A DNA stretch of 64,000 nt from Teredinibacter turnerae (GCF_037935975.1 NZ_CP149817.1:3968001-4032000); one strand, 5' to 3'. Positions 18,127 to 28,929 are shown, counted from the stretch's first letter. The notes: generated from the sequence alone by a model not told the origin. Translations and numbers: made by a program.

Positions 18127-18951
18127 TCACTGCGCGCCCCTTTCAATGCGCTTGGCGCGCTCCCAGGCGGACTCCAACTGCGCCTCGCTGGCATCTTCCG
18201 GCGATAGACCTTGGGCTGCCAAATCCGCTTCTAACGCAGCAAAGCGATTCTCGAACTTTTGATTGGCCGCCCGCAGCGCCTGTTCGCTGGAAATCCGGCA
18301 ATGTCTTGTAAGGTTTACACAGGTAAACAGCAAATCACCCAGCTCTTCTTCAATATGGACTGCGTCTTTAGATGCAATTGCCTGCTCAACTTCTGCGAGT
18401 TCCTCACGGATTTTGTCGATCACTCCCGCGTGATCCGGCCAGTCAAAACCCACTTTTGCCACCCGCTTTTGCAACTTTTCCGCGCGGATTACCGCAGGCA
18501 GAGCCCGAGGCACATCATCGAGTAACCCGAGTTTGCCTTTCTCCGCCCGCTCTTGTTGCTTAATCGCTTCCCAGTTTTGCTTGATTGTGGCCTGTTCTGG
18601 CTCGACAACACTACTGCGCCGGCTGGCCAGGGTGCCATCGGGAAATACATGGGGGTGACGGCGGACCAGCTTGGAGGTAATCGCCGATGCTACGTCATCG
18701 AAATCCCAGCGCCCTTCTTCGCCGGCCAGCTGGCTGTAGAACACCACCTGAAACAGCAAATCACCAAGCTCTTCTTTGAGGTGCTCGTAATCTTCCCGGT
18801 CAATCGCGTCTACGACCTCGTAGGCTTCTTCGATTGTCGACGCTGTAATGGTGCGATAGGTCTGCGCCAGATCCCAAGGGCAGCCGGTATCCGGTTCTCG
18901 CAATCGCGCCATCAAGTGAATAAGGTCACTCAAGGCATATTTCCGCGACAT
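18127..18951 (-). CDS. mazG: Nucleoside triphosphate pyrophosphohydrolase MazG
   Basis: A 274-residue all-alpha NTP pyrophosphohydrolase that removes aberrant dNTPs and is linked to stress survival. Two MazG domains are visible: the N-terminal one with EEAYEVVDAI and EELGDLLFQVVF, the C-terminal one with KIREELAEVEQAI and EEELGDLLFTCVNL. Magnesium-binding acidic pairs are intact in both. It overlaps the end of relA by one base (TAATG), as tight translational coupling. relA-mazG adjacency is common in proteobacteria. Confidence 0.94.
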   Translation of the reverse strand: MSRKYALSDLIHLMARLREPDTGCPWDLAQTYRTITASTIEEAYEVVDAIDREDYEHLKEELGDLLFQVVFYSQLAGEEGRWDFDDVASAITSKLVRRHPHVFPDGTLASRRSSVVEPEQATIKQNWEAIKQQERAEKGKLGLLDDVPRALPAVIRAEKLQKRVAKVGFDWPDHAGVIDKIREELAEVEQAIASKDAVHIEEELGDLLFTCVNLTRHCRISSEQALRAANQKFENRFAALEADLAAQGLSPEDASEAQLESAWERAKRIERGAQ

Positions 18952-21194
18952 TAGCTTACCTTGCGGCGAACCGCAGACACGTTGGGCAGGTGGTTCAGCT
19001 TGGCGATCACTCTGCTCAATTCGCTGTAATCCGTGATTTCGATTTGAAGGGTCATATCCACGGTGTTTTTGCTCTTGTTCGACAGGGTTTGCATCGCACT
19101 GACGTTTATCTTTTCGCGATCCAGGAGTGTGGTTATGTCGCGCAACAAGCCGTGGCGGTCAAATGCTTCCAGCGCAATCGTCACCGAATAGCTCTGCGAT
19201 GGCTCCTCTGCCCAATCGACGGTGATAATCCGCTCTGGCTCAATGGCCTGGCGCTGCATAAAATTAATGCAGTCGAGCCTGTGGATGGACACACCGCGGC
19301 CCTGGGTAATGTAGCCGGCGATGCGGTCACCCGGTATCGGGCGGCAGCAATGGGCAATGTGTGACATGAGATTACCGACACCGTCGATAAACACATCAGC
19401 GCCGCCGCCTTCGCTCGTTGCACGACCCACCAGCGATGCCACCGGGTGCTCGTGCTTGTCGATATTGAGCAGCCGCTGTGCAGCGTGAATAACCTTTTCC
19501 ACCCCCAGATCAGCGGCACCCACGGCCGCATAGAGGTCATCCAGGTTGCGCAAGTTGAGTTTTTGCGCCAGCTCCTGAAAGTCCAGGTTTTCAACCGCGA
19601 GCGCTTTGAACTCCCGATCCAGAAGCGCGCGACCGTCGGCGATGTTCTGGTCCCGGTCAAGCTGCTTAAACCAGTGTTGCAAGCGGCTGCGCGCGCGCGA
19701 CGTGGTGATATAGCCCAAATTGGAGTTGAGCCAGTCACGGCTTGGCGCCTCCCGCTTGCCGGTTAGAATTTCCACCTGGTCTGCGGTATGCAGCGGGTGG
19801 TTAAGAGGGACTATCCGACCATTGACTTTCGCCCCGCGACAGCGGATGCCGATATCTGAGTGGATGCGAAACGCAAAGTCCACTGGCGTTGCTTCTGCCG
19901 GCAGATCGATCACGTGGCCATCGGGGGTAAAAACATAGATTCGGTCTTGCTGAATGGCTTTTGGCAGATATTCGTCCCAGGGGTTACCACCAATTTCTTC
20001 GTGCCATTCCAGTACCTGGCGCAACCACTCGATTTTCTGCTCGTAACTGCCAGTGCTGTTGTCTTTATCGGTATCTTTGTAACGCCAGTGCGCACACACG
20101 CCATACTCGGCTTCATCGTGCATTGTTCGCGTCCGGATCTGCACCTCGAGAACCTGGTTGTTCGGACCATTGACCGCCGTGTGCAAAGAGCGGTAGCCGT
20201 TTTCTTTGGGGTTGGCGATGTAGTCGTCAAATTCCCTCGGAATATTGCGCCAAAGAGCGTGAACAATGCCCAGCACCGTGTAGCATTCACGCTCGGAGTT
20301 CACCAGAATACGCACAGCGCGAATATCATAGACTTCCGAAAAGCCGATATTTTTCCGCCGCATTTTGCGCCAGATACTGTAAATATGCTTGGCGCGGCCG
20401 TAGATGTGGGCTTCGACACCCTCAGTGGCCAGAGACTCTTCCAAAATCGAAATCACGCGGTCGATATAGGCCTGCCTGTCGACCCGCCGCTCGTCCAATA
20501 ATTTGGCGATATATTTGTAGTCAAACGGGTGCAGATACCGGAAAGAGAGGTCCTCCAGCTCCCACTTGATGTGACCAATACCCAGGCGATGGGCAAGTGG
20601 TGCGTAAACTTCCGAAACCTCTTTTGCCACCTTTTGGCGACGCTCAACCGGCGCACCTTTTACCGCACGAATAGCGCACGTGCGCTCGGACAATTTGATC
20701 AGCGCGACTCGGACATCGTCCACCATCGCGACGAGCATTTTGCGCACATTCTCTGATTGCTCGGCCGACTCCTGACCGAATACATGTTCGTTGGAATGGT
20801 TGGACAACCCGCTAATGGCCGCCATTTTCTGCACGCCCAGGATGAGCCCGACCACGGTTTTACCGAACTTTTCTTCGACCACGTCAGCGGCGAGTTTCCG
20901 CTCACGAACACTGCGATAAAGCACAGCCGCAACCAGGGTGTCTTCGTCCAATTGCAGTTCGGCGAGTATCTCCGCCATTTCCAGACCGGCGTTGAGCGAC
21001 GAGTAGCCCTCCCCCCACCAACTGTTGTTCATCCCTTCGAGCGCCACCACAGACTCTGCCAACTCACAGCTGGTGCATAGCCTGGCCAGGGCGGTATCGG
21101 GAACATGAGCCACCGCACCAATACGACTTGCCCAGGCGGCAATATCCAGGCGGCCGTCGGCTAAACGGGGGCGGTCTTCTCTGACTTTAACCAT
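18951..21194 (-). CDS. relA: (p)ppGpp synthetase RelA
   Basis: A 747-residue ribosome-associated alarmone synthetase. The N-terminal hydrolase-like domain is degenerate (YRSVRE where bifunctional enzymes have HD), so it should synthesise but not hydrolyse. The synthetase domain follows, with RVRILVNSERECYTVLG and NPKENGYRSLHTAV. Then come a TGS domain (IYVFTPDGHVIDLP), a conserved-cysteine region (HCCRPIPGD) and a C-terminal ACT domain. It is coupled to mazG and follows cysM by 15 bp. Pseudomonas has rlmD between cysM and relA; it is absent here. Confidence 0.95.
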   Translation of the reverse strand: MVKVREDRPRLADGRLDIAAWASRIGAVAHVPDTALARLCTSCELAESVVALEGMNNSWWGEGYSSLNAGLEMAEILAELQLDEDTLVAAVLYRSVRERKLAADVVEEKFGKTVVGLILGVQKMAAISGLSNHSNEHVFGQESAEQSENVRKMLVAMVDDVRVALIKLSERTCAIRAVKGAPVERRQKVAKEVSEVYAPLAHRLGIGHIKWELEDLSFRYLHPFDYKYIAKLLDERRVDRQAYIDRVISILEESLATEGVEAHIYGRAKHIYSIWRKMRRKNIGFSEVYDIRAVRILVNSERECYTVLGIVHALWRNIPREFDDYIANPKENGYRSLHTAVNGPNNQVLEVQIRTRTMHDEAEYGVCAHWRYKDTDKDNSTGSYEQKIEWLRQVLEWHEEIGGNPWDEYLPKAIQQDRIYVFTPDGHVIDLPAEATPVDFAFRIHSDIGIRCRGAKVNGRIVPLNHPLHTADQVEILTGKREAPSRDWLNSNLGYITTSRARSRLQHWFKQLDRDQNIADGRALLDREFKALAVENLDFQELAQKLNLRNLDDLYAAVGAADLGVEKVIHAAQRLLNIDKHEHPVASLVGRATSEGGGADVFIDGVGNLMSHIAHCCRPIPGDRIAGYITQGRGVSIHRLDCINFMQRQAIEPERIITVDWAEEPSQSYSVTIALEAFDRHGLLRDITTLLDREKINVSAMQTLSNKSKNTVDMTLQIEITDYSELSRVIAKLNHLPNVSAVRRKVS

Positions 21195-21209
21195 GAATCA
21201 AAAAACCTG

Positions 21210-22100
21210 TCAGGGATTAAATACACCGGAAGATAGGTAGCGATCCCCGCGGTCGCATACAATAGCGACAATCAGGGCGCCGCGCTGTGAACGCGCGATA
21301 TCAAGTGCGGCTGCAACAGCGCCGCCAGAGGAGACACCACAAAAAATACCCTCCTGGCGGGCGAGATCCCGCATGGTATTTTCTGCTGTGTCCTGCGACA
21401 TGTTGACGATTTGATCGATATGGGAATCGTCAAAAATTGCCGGTAAGTACTCCTGAGGCCAACGTCGGATACCGGGAATACTCGCCCCTTCCGACGGCTG
21501 CAGACCGACAACCTGGATCGCTTCGTTTTGGGATTTCAGAAAGCGGGACACACCAACGATGGTGCCGGTGGTGCCCATAGAGCTGACAAAATGAGTGACT
21601 CTGCCAGCCGTCTGCTGCCAGATCTCAGGGCCAGTGGTATCGAAATGCGCTTGCGGATTATCCAGATTGGCAAATTGGTTCAGCTGCAGGCCTTTGCCTT
21701 CGGAGACCATGGTCTGAGCCAGATCGCGCGCACCTTCCATCCCCTGTTCACGGGTCACCAGGACCAACTGAGCACCATAGGCCGCCATCGCGGCCTTGCG
21801 CTCCTCTGTCGCGTTATCTGGCATGATAAGTATCATACGGTAGCCCTTGATGGCAGCGGCCATCGCCAGCGCTATCCCGGTGTTGCCACTGGTCGCCTCG
21901 ATTAAGGTATCACCGGGTTTGATATCGCCGCGCGCTTCGGCATGTGCGATCATCGAAAGTGCTGGCCTGTCTTTTACTGATCCCGCAGGGTTATTCCCTT
22001 CAAGCTTGACCAGAACGGTACTGTCGAGCCCTGCAGTGAGACGCTGCAGTTTGACGAGCGGCGTATTGCCAATACAGGATTCAATTGTGGGAAAGTCCAT
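21210..22100 (-). CDS. cysM: Cysteine synthase B
   Basis: A 296-residue PLP enzyme making cysteine (or S-sulfocysteine) from O-acetylserine and sulfide (or thiosulfate). Visible: GNTPLVKL at the N-terminus, the Schiff-base lysine in NPAGSVKDRPA, the TSGNTG phosphate/substrate loop and GTTGTIVG. Length suits the CysM rather than the longer CysK class. I use the ATG giving MDFPTIES; a TTG one codon earlier is also possible. It diverges from gacS and leads into relA-mazG. Confidence 0.93.
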   Translation of the reverse strand: MDFPTIESCIGNTPLVKLQRLTAGLDSTVLVKLEGNNPAGSVKDRPALSMIAHAEARGDIKPGDTLIEATSGNTGIALAMAAAIKGYRMILIMPDNATEERKAAMAAYGAQLVLVTREQGMEGARDLAQTMVSEGKGLQLNQFANLDNPQAHFDTTGPEIWQQTAGRVTHFVSSMGTTGTIVGVSRFLKSQNEAIQVVGLQPSEGASIPGIRRWPQEYLPAIFDDSHIDQIVNMSQDTAENTMRDLARQEGIFCGVSSGGAVAAALDIARSQRGALIVAIVCDRGDRYLSSGVFNP

Positions 22101-22348
22101 CAAACCGTGACTCCGTGGTAATCACAATGGTTGGCTAACAACAGTTTGGTCGTACAGACACTGGTCGCGCATTCTAACAGTTCTGCTTCCTAATTATCTG
22201 CTTTTTGCCTATCCTATGGCTGTAAAATCAACACGTCGCCGCAGCCGAATGCATGCACTCACGTTGCATGAACGAAGGTCATATAGAACGATCGCGTCAA
22301 TTCGGAAATATTCAAATAATTTAACAGCACAAGCAGCACGTCTTTTTT

Positions 22349-25186
22349 ATGAGCACACACAGAGCCCTCAGGAGTCGGATCAACAAGTTGCTACTGGCGC
22401 CGGCGGTAATTATGTGTCTGCTGTTATCGCTTTGCTTTATCGTAATCACCGGCCAGTTTATTCATCAACAACAACTGCAAAGAACATCCTTTGTGGCAAC
22501 CGTGTTCGATGGAATACAAGACACCCGCCTGGTAGATCAGTCGCTACTCAATCAAATTTCGATGTCATTGCTTGCCGTAGACGGCTTTCGCACGGTGATG
22601 CTGATCAACCATGAGGGCAATATTTTATGGGCCAGAGGGCTTCCGCTCGGGCAAGATAAATTACGCCGTGTCGTGCAGGCGCCAGAGCTGCAGACCAGCA
22701 TGTGTGAAATGCGGCGCTGCTACACCCGGGTTCCAATAAAACGCGGTGTCAAAGTTATTCTGAGCAACCGCAACATTGGCAACACCGGTCATAGCATTCT
22801 TGTCGTTACCGATAATTACCATCTAAACATACTTAACTACGATGCGCTGATTGCGGTCATCGGCACTCTCGCACTGTGTCTTGCCGTTGCTGTTTTTTTT
22901 GCACAGCGGTTTCGCGATGAAATTACACGCCCGCTTGTCATTATTCAAAGTGGCGTACAAAAATATTCGCAAGGAAAATTCGATAGCCCGATTTCACCAA
23001 AAGAGGGCCGCTACTACAGTAAGTTAATTAACAGTATTAACGAACTCGCAGCCAAACTCAAAGGCGCACAGGACAACCTGAATTACAGTATTGAGCAGAC
23101 CACGGCAGAACTGCGCGAAACCCTGGAAACCGTCGAAATCCAAAATATCGAACTGGATATTGCGCGCAAAGGCGCCATCCAGGCGAGTAAGGTGAAATCT
23201 GAATTTCTCGCCAATACCAGCCACGAAATTCGAACACCGTTAAACGGTATATTAGGCTTTTCCGAACTGCTCAAAAAAACCGAGCTCAACCCACTGCAGG
23301 AAGATTATCTCGATACCATTTACGAGTCGGCGAAAGGCTTGCTCACCATTATCAACGATATTCTCGACTTCTCGCGCCTTGAAACCGGCAAACTCACCCT
23401 GGAATACAAACCGGTACGGCTGCGCCAGGTTCTGGAGGAAGCTCTGCGCTTACAAGCGCCTGCCGCACATGAGAAAAAACTGCGCTTGTTAACCATTGTG
23501 GATCACGATATTCCGGAACATTTGCTGGGAGACCCGTTGCGCCTGAAACAAGTGCTGACCAACCTACTTTCAAATGCCATAAAATTTACCAATGTCGGCC
23601 ACATACTTATCAGTGTTAGCAAGGAAGACCGTGCAGACAATCAGATCACCCTGCAGTTTCGCATCACCGACAGTGGTATTGGACTAAACCAGGAACAACA
23701 GGAAAAACTGTTCGACGCATTCACTCAACTGGACGCCAGTGACAGCCGCACTCACGGTGGCACAGGCCTCGGGCTGGCAATTGCCAAGGGACTGGTTGAT
23801 CGAATGCATGGCGAAATAGGTGTAGAAAGTGAGCCAGGCAAGGGCGCTACGTTCTGGTTTACCTCCATACTTGGGCGCAACCCGAATGCTGCGAACTCTG
23901 CAGGCTATTTAATGGGAACCCTGCGCAATACCCGCACGCTGGTCTACGACTGCTCCTTGATGAGCCGCACGGAAATCACACACTATCTGCGAGGCTGGGG
24001 CGCATCGGTGACTGAAATCGCGGTATTCGAGGATATCGAGAATAAAACCGAAGAGGCCTGTCGCTCCGGGCAGATCCACTTGGCTGTGCTGGACGCGCAA
24101 AGTGACGACAACAGTTTCGACAAGGGCCGCCTGCGGAAAATTGTCGATTGCTTGAATCAGGATTATTCAATTCCGGTCGTGATACTGGCCTCCCCCTCGT
24201 TAGAAAGACTCATCACCCCGGAAATGACAGGCACCCACGCAACTATTATGCAGCGGCCAATTTTCTGCAATCGGCTTCACCAGGTTGTGTGTGAACAACT
24301 GGGCATCATCATTCCCCGCTCAGATCGAGATAGCCCAGAGGCGTTGGTAGAAAGCCTGCAAGAGGACATTCGAGTTCTGGCGGTCGACGACAACCCGGCA
24401 AATTTACGCCTTGTCTCCGAGCTGCTGAAAGAGATGCACGTTAAGGTGGTAACAGTGGACAACGGTGCTGATGCTATTCGCCTGAGCCAAACATCGCATT
24501 TCGATCTGATTTTAATGGATATTCAAATGCCCGGAATGGATGGCCTGGAAGCGACCAAGCGCTTGCGCAGCAGTGAGTCCCGAGAGGAGCGCACGCCTGT
24601 GGTGGCACTTACCGCGCACGCAGCCAATGAGCAAAAATCGCGATTTTTGCTAGCAGGCATGGACGATTATCTCACTAAGCCGGTGAGCGAAAACGAGTTG
24701 CGTCATATCATCGACCGCTGGGTCACCCGCAACCCGTTCACTCAGCGAACATCGCCGCAGCTTACCGCACCACCCGCAGAGCTCACCCCCGCGCCGACAA
24801 TACACATCAACAAACCGGTCGACCTGAAACTGTCGTTGCACCTGGCGAAAAACAAACCGGATCTCGCTGAAGAGATGCTCTCGATGCTTCTGGTCTCACT
24901 GCCAGATACTGCCGCTGCCATAGAACAAGCGATGACGGACAGCAATAAGCTCAATCTACTGGAGGTTGTCCATAAACTTCACGGCGGTTGTTGCTATTGC
25001 GGCGTCCCCAGGTTGAAGCACCTCAGCGAAGAACTGGACCAGCAGCTGCAAAACGCGGTCGAGCAAGGCACACCAGTAGAGCCACTGATGCCAAAATTGC
25101 GCGAACTTATTGTCGCGATTCAGGAACTGATCACCTGGAGTGAAGGGATCGACCTCAAAGAATTGTTTGCTGTCGACCCAGGCTAG
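22349..25186 (+). CDS. gacS: Hybrid sensor histidine kinase GacS/BarA
   Basis: A 945-residue tripartite sensor kinase. TM1 about 14-34, periplasmic region 35-163, TM2 about 164-186, HAMP, HisKA with His292 in [13 protein letters not shown], HATPase about 400-510 (with GTGLGLAI), a degenerate receiver about 525-640, a functional receiver with Asp724 in [13 protein letters not shown], and a C-terminal Hpt domain with His875. In relatives it phosphorylates GacA/UvrY, which induces Rsm/Csr small RNAs controlling secretion, biofilm and stress. The periplasmic region has a close cysteine pair (C119, C124). It diverges from cysM, as gacS and cysM are neighbours in Pseudomonas. The start ATG has a weak ribosome binding site. 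Confidence 0.93.
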   Translation: MSTHRALRSRINKLLLAPAVIMCLLLSLCFIVITGQFIHQQQLQRTSFVATVFDGIQDTRLVDQSLLNQISMSLLAVDGFRTVMLINHEGNILWARGLPLGQDKLRRVVQAPELQTSMCEMRRCYTRVPIKRGVKVILSNRNIGNTGHSILVVTDNYHLNILNYDALIAVIGTLALCLAVAVFFAQRFRDEITRPLVIIQSGVQKYSQGKFDSPISPKEGRYYSKLINSINELAAKLKGAQDNLNYSIEQTTAELRETLETVEIQNIELDIARKGAIQASKVKSEFLANTSHEIRTPLNGILGFSELLKKTELNPLQEDYLDTIYESAKGLLTIINDILDFSRLETGKLTLEYKPVRLRQVLEEALRLQAPAAHEKKLRLLTIVDHDIPEHLLGDPLRLKQVLTNLLSNAIKFTNVGHILISVSKEDRADNQITLQFRITDSGIGLNQEQQEKLFDAFTQLDASDSRTHGGTGLGLAIAKGLVDRMHGEIGVESEPGKGATFWFTSILGRNPNAANSAGYLMGTLRNTRTLVYDCSLMSRTEITHYLRGWGASVTEIAVFEDIENKTEEACRSGQIHLAVLDAQSDDNSFDKGRLRKIVDCLNQDYSIPVVILASPSLERLITPEMTGTHATIMQRPIFCNRLHQVVCEQLGIIIPRSDRDSPEALVESLQEDIRVLAVDDNPANLRLVSELLKEMHVKVVTVDNGADAIRLSQTSHFDLILMDIQMPGMDGLEATKRLRSSESREERTPVVALTAHAANEQKSRFLLAGMDDYLTKPVSENELRHIIDRWVTRNPFTQRTSPQLTAPPAELTPAPTIHINKPVDLKLSLHLAKNKPDLAEEMLSMLLVSLPDTAAAIEQAMTDSNKLNLLEVVHKLHGGCCYCGVPRLKHLSEELDQQLQNAVEQGTPVEPLMPKLRELIVAIQELITWSEGIDLKELFAVDPG

Positions 25187-25276
25187 GGAACCTCTGTGCA
25201 GAGTGTTTGGCTGACAATTCAGGTTTATCTGCCATGGAGAGCGTGGCTGTGGCTTGCCGGCGCGGCGAGCCGCCAA

Positions 25277-25987
25277 CTACAAAAATAATTCTCGGCTTTT
25301 TAGCTCGCGGCCGCCAAGCACCATGTTCACCGCCAGGCGACACACGCGTTTGGCGATACGACGGGTTTCCTCGAGTTGCCATTGCCCCTCCCCCACCAGC
25401 GCAATCTCCGCTCCGGAGCAAACAAGCACGCGTCTATCGTTATTCAGGGCAGTGGGGGTAAACCCGTCGGCAGGATCAAACCGGTAAAAACGTTCAGAGT
25501 TGCGCTCTATCGCCTCCCCCAATGTATCCATCGAAAAATTTATACCGTAACCCAACTCCGCCAACAGCTGTAATTCAAATTCGCGCAGGGGAATATCCTC
25601 TTCACCGGGCACCGCTTGCGACAGACTGAACAGTGCCCGCTGGTAGCTGGCAAACAAACCGGTGTATTCAAACTCTACAGGCAGTAATTTCTGCAATAGC
25701 TCGTTTAAATACAGACCGCAAAAAAGTGAGGTACCAGCGCCAAGGATAGGGGCAGATAAGGTTTCCAAGCCAGACAGGTTTTTTAGTTCGCCAGAGCCGC
25801 TGTAGTGAACAACCAGAGGAATAAATGGTTGGGGTTTGGTCGTCGCCTGACGCTTACGCGACGGCAGACGATGAACAGCTTTCAGTTTGCCGTGCTGCCG
25901 GGTAAATAATTCCAGAATAATACGGCTATCGGTGAAGCTGCGGGAATGCAACAGAAACCCAACCTCCTGCTCCACCGCATGCATCAT
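25277..25987 (-). CDS. recO: DNA repair protein RecO
   Basis: A 236-residue RecFOR-pathway protein that helps load RecA on SSB-coated single-stranded DNA. The N-terminal OB-fold (VGFLLHSRSFTDSRIILELFT) and the RKRQATT linker are recognisable. The zinc-cysteine cluster of some family members is absent, as in many gammaproteobacteria. Its start overlaps the era stop by one base (TAATG). pdxJ, which normally follows recO, is missing; instead the gene converges on gacS with a 90-bp gap containing an imperfect GC-rich hairpin. Confidence 0.92.
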   Translation of the reverse strand: MMHAVEQEVGFLLHSRSFTDSRIILELFTRQHGKLKAVHRLPSRKRQATTKPQPFIPLVVHYSGSGELKNLSGLETLSAPILGAGTSLFCGLYLNELLQKLLPVEFEYTGLFASYQRALFSLSQAVPGEEDIPLREFELQLLAELGYGINFSMDTLGEAIERNSERFYRFDPADGFTPTALNNDRRVLVCSGAEIALVGEGQWQLEETRRIAKRVCRLAVNMVLGGRELKSRELFL

Positions 25988-26877
25988 TAACTGTCGAAAC
26001 CCAAACTGCGTAGTGCGCGCTCATCGTCAGACCAACCGCTCTTTACCTTAACCCAGAGTTTCAGCATAACTTTGCAGTCGAATAACTTTTCCATATCCAA
26101 ACGCGCTTGCTGGCCAATTTGCTTTATGCGCTCGCCCTTTTCGCCAATAATCATTTTTTTCTGGCCGTCGCGCTCTACCAGAATTAGCCCGTGAATAGTA
26201 ACCAGGCGTGGTGTTTCCTCGTATTGCTCAATTTCAACCGCTGACTGATAAGGAACCTCATCTCCAAGCTGGCGCATTATTTTTTCACGAATAATTTCTG
26301 CGGCGAGGTAGCGGGAATTTTTGTCGGTAATTTCGTCTTCCGCAAACATGTGCGGCGCCTCGGGCAAGAAGCTCGCGACCAGTTGCTCCAACCGCTCCAG
26401 GTTCTGGTGTCGCAAAGCCGAAACCGGCACCAACTCCGCTTTGGGCAGCGCAGTTTCCAGTTGTTTCAGGTGCGGCAAGAGTACGGATTTATCATCGAGT
26501 TGATCGACCTTATTTACCGCGACGATGATCGGCGATTCACACCGTTGCAGCTGCTCCAGCACCCACTCGTCTTCCTCTGTCCAGACATTTTTATCGACAA
26601 CGAACACGACGACGTCTACATCCTTAATAGCAGAGGAGGCAGACTTATTCATATAGCGATTGATCGCTTTACCGTGCCCTTTATGAATACCAGGCGTATC
26701 CACGAAAATCATCTGCACATCGCCAACGGTTTTTATCCCCAGCATGTTATTGCGGGTCGTTTGCGGTTTGCGCGATGTAATCGCAAGCTTTTGTTCAATA
26801 AGGTGGTTAAGCAGGGTAGATTTACCCACGTTCGGACGCCCGACAATGGCGATGTATCCCGAATATTGCGTGCCCAT
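25987..26877 (-). CDS. era: GTPase Era
   Basis: A 296-residue essential GTPase that binds 16S rRNA near its 3' end during small-subunit maturation. G1 [10 protein letters not shown]3 DTPGI and G4 NKVDQLD are all intact, and the C-terminal KH domain includes the [11 protein letters not shown] loop. It follows rnc by 85 bp and is translationally coupled to recO, the standard rnc-era-recO order. Confidence 0.97.
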   Translation of the reverse strand: MGTQYSGYIAIVGRPNVGKSTLLNHLIEQKLAITSRKPQTTRNNMLGIKTVGDVQMIFVDTPGIHKGHGKAINRYMNKSASSAIKDVDVVVFVVDKNVWTEEDEWVLEQLQRCESPIIVAVNKVDQLDDKSVLLPHLKQLETALPKAELVPVSALRHQNLERLEQLVASFLPEAPHMFAEDEITDKNSRYLAAEIIREKIMRQLGDEVPYQSAVEIEQYEETPRLVTIHGLILVERDGQKKMIIGEKGERIKQIGQQARLDMEKLFDCKVMLKLWVKVKSGWSDDERALRSLGFDS

Positions 26878-26962
26878 AAGCGCCTCAAAATAATTTGAAT
26901 GTCGTGAGCGCTAAGCGCTCAGGAGAGAGAAAACCGGAATCTGCGGGAAACGACGCCTGCTG

Positions 26963-27652
26963 CTATCTTACGCCCAGCTGCTTCAGCATGGCAGCAGCAG
27001 CGAGCTTTTCTGCGTTGCGCTTGCTGCTGCTGGTTGCAACCGTTTTGCCCTGGCTGCGACCGATATCACAGGAAACCTGAAACTCGGGCGAATGTGCCTG
27101 CCCCAACTGGCTCTCTACAGTGTACACGGGCAGCGGCTGGCGCAACTCCTGTAGATACTCTTGCAGACGGGTCTTAGGGTCTTTAACGGATGAGTTCAAA
27201 TCGATAGCGTCCAAGCGCTCACTAAACCAATGCAAGACAGTGTCGCGACACACATCCATTCCTGATTCGAGGTAAATAGCCCCGATCAGTGCTTCTACAG
27301 CATCTGCAAGGATGGACGCGCGGCGAAAGCCACCACTTTTTAATTCACCTTCGCCCAAATACAGGAATTCACCGAGATCAAAAGCCTTTGCCAGTTCAGC
27401 CAGCGTTTCCCCCTTAACCAGACTAGCACGTAACCGGCTGAGGTCTCCCTCGCGAGCTTTAGGGAATCGCTGGTACAGATTCTCGGCAATAAGGAAGTTC
27501 AACAAGGAGTCGCCTAGAAATTCGAGACGCTCGTTATTATTACTGCCAACGCTTCGATGAGAGAGGGCTTTTTCAAGCAAAGAAATGTCACTGAAAGTGT
27601 AGTTCAGCGCTTTACTCAGCTGGTTTAGTTTCGTTTTCGACAAGGAACTCAC
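26963..27652 (-). CDS. rnc: Ribonuclease III
   Basis: A 229-residue double-strand-specific RNase processing rRNA and mRNA. The signature ERLEFLGDSLLNF with its catalytic acidic residues, the second acidic site DAVEALIGAIYLE, and a C-terminal dsRBD (DPKTRLQEYLQ to KRNAEKLAAAAML) are present. The GTG start preceded by GGAAG gives the normal family length; the longer frame reading into the upstream gene is not supported. The 5' end overlaps the upstream DUF4845 gene by 41 bp, so translation may be coupled. Confidence 0.95.
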   Translation of the reverse strand: MSSLSKTKLNQLSKALNYTFSDISLLEKALSHRSVGSNNNERLEFLGDSLLNFLIAENLYQRFPKAREGDLSRLRASLVKGETLAELAKAFDLGEFLYLGEGELKSGGFRRASILADAVEALIGAIYLESGMDVCRDTVLHWFSERLDAIDLNSSVKDPKTRLQEYLQELRQPLPVYTVESQLGQAHSPEFQVSCDIGRSQGKTVATSSSKRNAEKLAAAAMLKQLGVR

Positions 27653-28049
27653 AACAGGCTTCCGGGTTTGAACTGTCCAGCTGGCTTCTGAACTTAAGAA
27701 CAACATCAATATTCAGCATCAGAGGTACGCGCACTTCGTATTCACTGTTTACCAGAGTTTTATCTTTTTTACGCACGATTTTGATGGAGTTGGCTTCCTG
27801 ACCACGAACATTGTTGATCATCATATAGTTGGACAATATTTTACTGATCTCGTTTTTGTCCATCGTATTGATATCACGCGGCTGCTCGGTCAACGACTTG
27901 AGCGCGTCTTTTATCGACATGTTATCAATATAGTGTGGGCCAAGCTTGAATGCACAGGTTAAAACAAACCCAGCAACAGCCAAAATCAACAACCAACTGA
28001 TAGAACCCAATCCGGATTGCCGCCACAGGATGCTCTCAGGTGCTTTCAC
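27612..28049 (-). CDS. DUF4845 membrane protein between lepB and rnc
   Basis: A 145-residue protein with one N-terminal TM helix (about 15-35: ISWLLILAVAGFVLTCAF) and a soluble, probably periplasmic domain. This DUF4845 family is characteristically placed between lepB and rnc in Pseudomonas-like genomes. Function is unknown. Start is GTG with GGAG six bases before it. Its 3' end overlaps rnc by 41 bp and it follows lepB by 28 bp, so it is surely part of the operon. Confidence 0.85.
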   Translation of the reverse strand: MKAPESILWRQSGLGSISWLLILAVAGFVLTCAFKLGPHYIDNMSIKDALKSLTEQPRDINTMDKNEISKILSNYMMINNVRGQEANSIKIVRKKDKTLVNSEYEVRVPLMLNIDVVLKFRSQLDSSNPEACCEFLVENETKPAE

Positions 28050-28077
28050 ACGTTACTCCTCTCTACTGTTACCAGGG

Positions 28078-28929
28078 CTATATACTGCCAACACGGGAAA
28101 AGCTGGGAATACTCAACAGCTTGTCCCAATGCATCCAAATCGCGAAGGCTTTACCCACGATCCGCTCTTCCGGCACAAAGCCCCACTCTCGGCCATCGGA
28201 GCTGTTGTCGCGGTTATCACCAATCATCAAGTAGTGCCCTTCAGGCACTTGCCACACACCATTGCGACTCAAGCGACCTGGCACTGTGCATTTTCGGCTG
28301 TGATAGCTGATCCCATCCAACGTTTCTTCGAATACCTGGTAGTGCGCAGAACCATAAGCGCAGGCGCTTTCCGTTTCGTCTTTTACCAGCTTCTGCGGGA
28401 CCTGCTCTCCATTGATGAACAGAACATTGTTCACATAGCGAACTTCGTCGCCAGGTAGCCCGATCACCCGCTTGATGTAATAAACGTCTTTATGCGGCGG
28501 AAAGAACACCATTACCTCGCCCCGCTTCGGTTCACCCACAGGAACAAGTTTGTTGCGAAACACCGGCATACGAATACCGTACGAGAATTTGCTCACCGCA
28601 ATAAAGTCACCCACCAACAAAGTTGGCACCATGGATTCAGACGGAATTTGAAAAGGTTCGATCAAGAACGAACGCAACGCAAAAACCAAAAACAATACGG
28701 GGAAAAACGACTTGGAGTACTCCACCAGAGCGGGCTCGGCGGCCACTGCAGCCCGCGCCTGCGCGAAACCTGGATCATTCGTTTCGCCTTCCGCCGAATG
28801 GCCGAACTGAGCCTCGACGGCAGCGATCGCGGCGTTTCGCCCTTTGCGTAAAAACACGATATCGTAAAGCCAAACCAGCCCGGTACCGGCCACTAAGAGC
28901 ATTAAAATCAGCGGTAAATTGATATCCAT
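28078..28929 (-). CDS. lepB: Signal peptidase I
   Basis: A 283-residue inner-membrane serine protease removing signal peptides from exported proteins. An N-terminal TM (about 5-27) and a second near 75-90 precede the catalytic domain. The catalytic dyad is visible: Ser99 in PSESMVPTL and Lys153 in YYIKRVIGLPGD. The later GDNRDNSSDGREWG box is intact. It follows lepA in the usual lepA-lepB order, with a 144-bp gap. Confidence 0.96.
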   Translation of the reverse strand: MDINLPLILMLLVAGTGLVWLYDIVFLRKGRNAAIAAVEAQFGHSAEGETNDPGFAQARAAVAAEPALVEYSKSFFPVLFLVFALRSFLIEPFQIPSESMVPTLLVGDFIAVSKFSYGIRMPVFRNKLVPVGEPKRGEVMVFFPPHKDVYYIKRVIGLPGDEVRYVNNVLFINGEQVPQKLVKDETESACAYGSAHYQVFEETLDGISYHSRKCTVPGRLSRNGVWQVPEGHYLMIGDNRDNSSDGREWGFVPEERIVGKAFAIWMHWDKLLSIPSFSRVGSI

